This document shows positions 60,878-64,000 of a stretch of 64,000 nucleotides of DNA, piece by piece. The notes below the pieces were generated by a model. The model ran no database searches. It was not told the DNA's origin and saw only the letters and a program-made list of their open reading frames with translations. The stretch is from Nocardioides sp. LHD-245 (lineage in GTDB: Bacteria > Actinomycetota > Actinomycetes > Propionibacteriales > Nocardioidaceae). The first letter of the stretch is position 1. Every line of letters begins with the position of its first letter. The DNA lies in the NCBI RefSeq assembly GCF_030929495.1, contig NZ_JAVFWN010000006.1:248001-312000 (forward strand), written 5' to 3'. A program made the position numbers and the translations under genes.

Positions 60878-61402
60878 TCAGGCGCCCGCGGCCGCCGGCG
60901 CGGTCGGGTCGGCGGCGTCGCCGCCGCGCTCGCGCGCCACCCAGTCCTCGATCGCGTTGATGTCGTCCTTGCTGCGGGTCACGACCGTCAACAGGTCGTT
61001 CATGGTGGCGACCTCCTCGACCTGCTCCTTGATGAACCACTGCATGAACTGCTCGGAGGCGAAGTCGTTCTCCTCGCGCGCCACGCGCAGCAGGCCGTTG
61101 ATCTGCTCGGTGACCCGCTTCTCCTGCGCCAAGGCCAGCGCGATCGGCGCCACGACGTCCTCGAAGGCCGCGACCGGCGCCTCGACGCCCGGGATCTCGA
61201 CGGCGGCGTCGGTGTCGAGGAGGTACTGCACCATCATCATGGCGTGCTGCCGCTCCTCGAGCGCCTGGCCGTAGAAGAACGCAGCCAGCTGCGGCATCGT
61301 CAGCGCGTCGTAGTGGACGGCGCACGCGAGGTACTGGTGGTGCGCTGCGAACTCGTTGCCGATCTGGGCGTTGAGCTGGTCGGTGAAACGGGGGGCGGCC
61401 AT
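60878..61402 (-). CDS. ferritin-like iron storage protein
   Basis: A 174-residue ferritin: Glu17 in IGNEFAAHHQYLA and the ferroxidase pair in EERQHAMMM (Glu50, His53), with further Glu ligands in the third helix. It oxidises and stores iron in the cytoplasm. TAGGCT just before the ATG suggests a leaderless message. An Ala/Pro-rich tail follows the last helix. Confidence 0.85.
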   Translation of the reverse strand: MAAPRFTDQLNAQIGNEFAAHHQYLACAVHYDALTMPQLAAFFYGQALEERQHAMMMVQYLLDTDAAVEIPGVEAPVAAFEDVVAPIALALAQEKRVTEQINGLLRVAREENDFASEQFMQWFIKEQVEEVATMNDLLTVVTRSKDDINAIEDWVARERGGDAADPTAPAAAGA

Positions 61403-61452
61403 GGGCGCCAGCCTAGTGGAGCGCAGTGGAGGCGCCCGACGGCCCGGTGCCG

Positions 61453-61656
61453 TCAGGCGGCCTTCTGGAGGGCCTTCTTGGTCACCTTCTTGCCGCTGGT
61501 CGTCACCAGGACGCGGCGCTTGACGGTGAGCCCGTCGGGGAGGGTGCCCTCCTTGAGCATGCGCAGGGGGCAGCGGCCGCACTTCGACTTCGAGACGCAG
61601 CACTTCGTCTTGGGGAGCTTCTGCTTCCCCTTCGACTTCTTCTTGCCCTTGCCCAC
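61453..61656 (-). CDS. small basic Cys-rich protein
   Basis: A 67-residue protein: lysine-rich start (GKGKKKSKGKQKLP), cysteine block CCVSKSKCGRCPLRML, then a short beta/helix part. This pattern recurs as a small conserved protein in high-GC actinobacteria; function unknown, zinc or nucleic-acid binding plausible. Confidence 0.65.
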   Translation of the reverse strand: MGKGKKKSKGKQKLPKTKCCVSKSKCGRCPLRMLKEGTLPDGLTVKRRVLVTTSGKKVTKKALQKAA

Positions 61657-61791
61657 GGAAGGAGGATAGGACGATGAGGGTAGGCAGACCTAACCGACGT
61701 GATCCAGGTCACTGCCGACGGTCTCCGGACCGTCTCCGGACCGTCGCCGGACGGCCACCGGGCGGGCCGCGGGTGCCACTATGGTGCGGTC

Positions 61792-62157
61792 GTGATCGAG
61801 ATCTGGCTGAACCCCGCCTGTTCGAAGTGCCGCACCGCCGAGGGCGAGCTCCGGGCCGCCGGCGTCGACTACACGGTGCGCCGCTACCTCGACGAGCCGC
61901 CGACGGTCGCCGAGATCGAGGACGTGCTGACCCGGCTCGGGCTCGAGCCCTGGGACATCGCCCGCACCGCCGACGCGAGCAAGCTGGGCATCACCCTGCC
62001 CATCAAGGACGCTGCTCACCGCGACCGGTGGCTGGACCTGATGGTCGCCCACCCCAAGCTCATCCAGCGACCGATCCTCACCGCGTCCGACGGGACGACG
62101 GTCGTCGGCCGCGACCCCGAGTCGCTGGCGCGGGTGATCGCGGCCGACGACATGTAA
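61792..62157 (+). CDS. ArsC-family thioredoxin-fold protein
   Basis: A 121-residue ArsC/Spx-like protein: EIWLNPACSKCRTAEGEL with Cys10 and Cys13, RRYLDEPPTVAEIEDVL, and KLIQRPILTASDG. Members reduce arsenate or act as redox proteins; no other ars genes are nearby, so the role is open. TATGGT six bases before the GTG suggests a leaderless message. Confidence 0.8.
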   Translation: MIEIWLNPACSKCRTAEGELRAAGVDYTVRRYLDEPPTVAEIEDVLTRLGLEPWDIARTADASKLGITLPIKDAAHRDRWLDLMVAHPKLIQRPILTASDGTTVVGRDPESLARVIAADDM

Positions 62158-62231
62158 CTAAGTGTTACAGCACGGTTATCCACCACTCTGGTCACACGAG
62201 CCCCAAATCCCGTCCGTAACCCTTAGTTACA
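62153..62231. repeat. two GTAAC-N5-GTTAC palindromes in a convergent gap
   Basis: TGTAACTAAGTGTTACA (62153-62169) covers the ArsC-like stop codon, and CGTAACCCTTAGTTACA (62215-62231) lies 62 bp on. Both have the same GTAAC/GTTAC arms and 5-bp centre. TTATCCACC between them is one base from a DnaA box. Possibly sites for a dimeric DNA-binding protein. Confidence 0.5.
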
Positions 62232-62247
62232 AGGGCGAGCGCCGCCG

Positions 62248-64000
62248 TCAGGCCAGGCCGTTGGCCTTCCGGATCACCTGGACGATGCCGCCCATGATCT
62301 CGGTGAGCCCGAAGTCCTTCGGGGTGTAGACGGCCGCGACGCCGAGCTCCATGAGCGCCCTGCCGTCGGACTCGGGAATGATCCCGCCGACGATCACCGG
62401 TACGTCGCCCATGCCCGCGGCCTTCAGGCCGTCGAGGACGGCGGGCACCAGCTCCATGTGGGAGCCGGAGAGGATCGAGAGGCCGACGCAGTGGACGTCC
62501 TCGGCGACGGCGGCGGCGACGATCTGCTCCGGGGTGAGCCGGATGCCCTGGTAGATGACCTCGAAGCCCGCGTCGCGGGCCCGTACGGCGACCTGCTCGG
62601 CCCCGTTGGAGTGCCCGTCGAGCCCCGGCTTGCCCACGAGCAGCCGGAGCCGCCCGCCGAGCTCCTCGCTCGTCGTACGGACGGCCTCACGGACCGTGGT
62701 CAGCTCGGCGCCGGCCTCGGCGACGCCCACCGCACCGGCGACCCCGGTCGGGGCACGGAACTCGCCGAACACCTCGCGCAGGACGCCGGCCCACTCGCCG
62801 GTGGTCGCACCCGCGCGGGCGGCGGCGAGGGTGGCCGCCATCAGGTTGGCGCCGGACTTGGCGTCCTCGGCGAGCCGGGCCAGCGCGGCGTCCACCTCGC
62901 CGGCGTCGCGCTGAGCCTTCCACGCCTCGACGGAGGCGAGGGCGGACTTCTCCGCCTCGGGGTCGGCCACCATGATCGCGCCGTCGAGGTCGGCGGTCAG
63001 CGGGCTCTGCTCGGTGGTGTCGAACCTGTTGACGCCGACGATGATCTCCTCGCCGGCCTCGATCCGGCCGCGGCGGGCGGCGTGGGCGGAGACCAGCTCC
63101 TGCTTCATGTAGCCGGAGTCGACGGCGGCGATGGCGCCGCCCATCGCCTGGACCCGGTCGATCTCGGCCTTGGCGCCGGCGATCAGCTCCTGCACTTTGG
63201 CCTCGACGACCGGCGAGCCGTCGAAGATGTCCTCGTACTCGAGCAGGTCGGACTCGAACGCGAGGACCTGCTGGAGGCGCAGCGACCACTGCTGGTCCCA
63301 CGGGCGCGGCAGGCCGAGGGCCTCGTTCCACGCGGGCAGCTGGACGGCGCGGGCGCGAGCCTTCTTGGACAGGGTGACCGCGAGCATCTCCAGCACGATC
63401 CGCTGGACGTTGTTCTCGGGCTGCGCCTCGGTCAGGCCCAGGCTGTTGACCTGGACGCCGTACCGGAAGCGGCGCATCTTCTCGTCGGTCACGCCGTAGC
63501 GCTCGCGGGTGATCTCGTCCCACAGGTCGACGAAGGCGCGCATCTTGCACATCTCCTCGACGAAGCGGACACCGGCGTTGACGAAGAACGAGATCCGGCC
63601 GACGACCTTCTCGAAGTCGTCGTCGGAGACCTGGCCGGAGTTCTTGACCTGGTCGAGTACGGCGATCGCGGTGCACATCGCGTAGGCGATCTCCTGCACG
63701 GGCGTGGCGCCGGCCTCCTGCAGGTGGTAGCTGCAGATGTTGATCGGGTTCCACTTCGGGATCTCGTGGACCGTGTACGAGATCATGTCGCCGATCAGAC
63801 GCAGGGAGTGCTCCGGCGGGAACACGTAGGTCCCCCGCGAGAGGTACTCCTTGATGATGTCGTTCTGGGTCGTGCCCGCCAGCTGATGGGCGACCTCCGA
63901 CGGCGAGAGATCGGGGTTCTGCTCCTCCGCGGCGACCTGGTACATCGCGAGCAGCCACATGGCGGTCGCGTTGATCGTCATCGAGGTGTTCATCTCGGTG
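62248..64000 (-). CDS. ecm: ethylmalonyl-CoA mutase (MeaA type), 5' end outside window
   Basis: At least 583 residues of a B12-dependent acyl-CoA mutase; the frame is open to the window edge. The visible part covers most of the TIM barrel (PKWNPINICSYHLQEAGATP, VRFVEEMCKMRAFVDLWDEI) and the C-terminal cobalamin domain with DGHSNGAEQ (cobalt-ligand His), GLSILSGSH and VIVGGIIPE. Single-chain layout and the TLSKKARARAVQLPAWNEAL segment fit MeaA/ethylmalonyl-CoA mutase rather than methylmalonyl-CoA mutase. It converts ethylmalonyl-CoA to methylsuccinyl-CoA, downstream of ccrA and mce. Confidence 0.88.
   Translation of the reverse strand, partial: TEMNTSMTINATAMWLLAMYQVAAEEQNPDLSPSEVAHQLAGTTQNDIIKEYLSRGTYVFPPEHSLRLIGDMISYTVHEIPKWNPINICSYHLQEAGATPVQEIAYAMCTAIAVLDQVKNSGQVSDDDFEKVVGRISFFVNAGVRFVEEMCKMRAFVDLWDEITRERYGVTDEKMRRFRYGVQVNSLGLTEAQPENNVQRIVLEMLAVTLSKKARARAVQLPAWNEALGLPRPWDQQWSLRLQQVLAFESDLLEYEDIFDGSPVVEAKVQELIAGAKAEIDRVQAMGGAIAAVDSGYMKQELVSAHAARRGRIEAGEEIIVGVNRFDTTEQSPLTADLDGAIMVADPEAEKSALASVEAWKAQRDAGEVDAALARLAEDAKSGANLMAATLAAARAGATTGEWAGVLREVFGEFRAPTGVAGAVGVAEAGAELTTVREAVRTTSEELGGRLRLLVGKPGLDGHSNGAEQVAVRARDAGFEVIYQGIRLTPEQIVAAAVAEDVHCVGLSILSGSHMELVPAVLDGLKAAGMGDVPVIVGGIIPESDGRALMELGVAAVYTPKDFGLTEIMGGIVQVIRKANGLA

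Noticed and set aside
62181..62189. DnaA box TTATCCACC as a replication origin
   Set aside because: A single near-match without a cluster is expected by chance; mentioned only as context of the palindromes.

Overview
The window is very GC-rich, uses GTG and TTG starts freely, and shows many leaderless promoters. Its host genes (crotonyl-CoA carboxylase/reductase, ethylmalonyl-CoA mutase, NucS, a DivIVA-like coiled coil, the PxpABC set) point to a high-GC actinobacterium, most like the Nocardioides group; that placement is inference. About the first 38.5 kb is a siphovirus-type prophage whose left end lies before the window. The rest is host chromosome.

Prophage, early/replication module (1-14.6 kb, + strand): a chain of about 22 genes, nearly all joined by ATGA, GTGA or TGATG stop-start overlaps. 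It holds the end of a SNF2-type helicase, a C5-cytosine methyltransferase with a repeat-built target region, a RuvC-like resolvase, a DPPY adenine methyltransferase, several small cysteine-rich proteins, and a 1525-residue protein that joins primase-polymerase, SF3/D5-type helicase and family-A DNA polymerase (exonuclease plus polymerase) in one chain. A cluster of 11-bp repeats sits in the DNA for its helicase-polymerase linker and could be an origin. An HTH protein ends the run.

Prophage, late module (14.7-34.6 kb, + strand): HNH-like protein, terminase small and large subunits, portal, a ClpP-type protease fused to an HK97-type major capsid protein (with a strong internal start that would also give capsid protein alone), a probable tail-tube or decoration protein, two glycosyltransferases and a TylF-like methyltransferase mixed with head-tail connectors, tail chaperones with a GGGAAAA frameshift site, tape measure, a single large tail-tip/fibre protein with a collar domain, an M15 endolysin, membrane proteins and an EEP-family nuclease. 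One small membrane gene is broken by a 16-bp-period duplication.

Prophage, lysogeny module (34.6-38.5 kb): a strong terminator, a degenerate three-repeat array resembling type I-E CRISPR repeats, a minus-strand operon ending in an HTH regulator and driven by a promoter whose 17-bp spacer holds a 16-bp palindrome, a LexA-type SOS box between two divergent genes, and a tyrosine integrase. The array lies directly downstream of the lysogenic operon, so that operon's transcript should run through it.

Host region (38.6-64 kb): methylmalonyl-CoA epimerase, crotonyl-CoA carboxylase/reductase and ethylmalonyl-CoA mutase mark the ethylmalonyl-CoA pathway. Between them lie the 5-oxoprolinase genes pxpA/B/C, a DivIVA-like protein, an AI-2E transporter, and a divergent EamA exporter/CGNR regulator pair. 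A seven-gene minus-strand operon (TPP enzyme, NitT/TauT-type ABC importer, ADP-forming acyl-CoA synthetase, enoyl-CoA hydratase family member, CCR paralogue) sits opposite an IclR regulator and looks like a catabolic route for an unidentified acid. A hydrolase, 3-hydroxyacyl-CoA dehydrogenase, NucS, ferritin and an ArsC-like protein follow.
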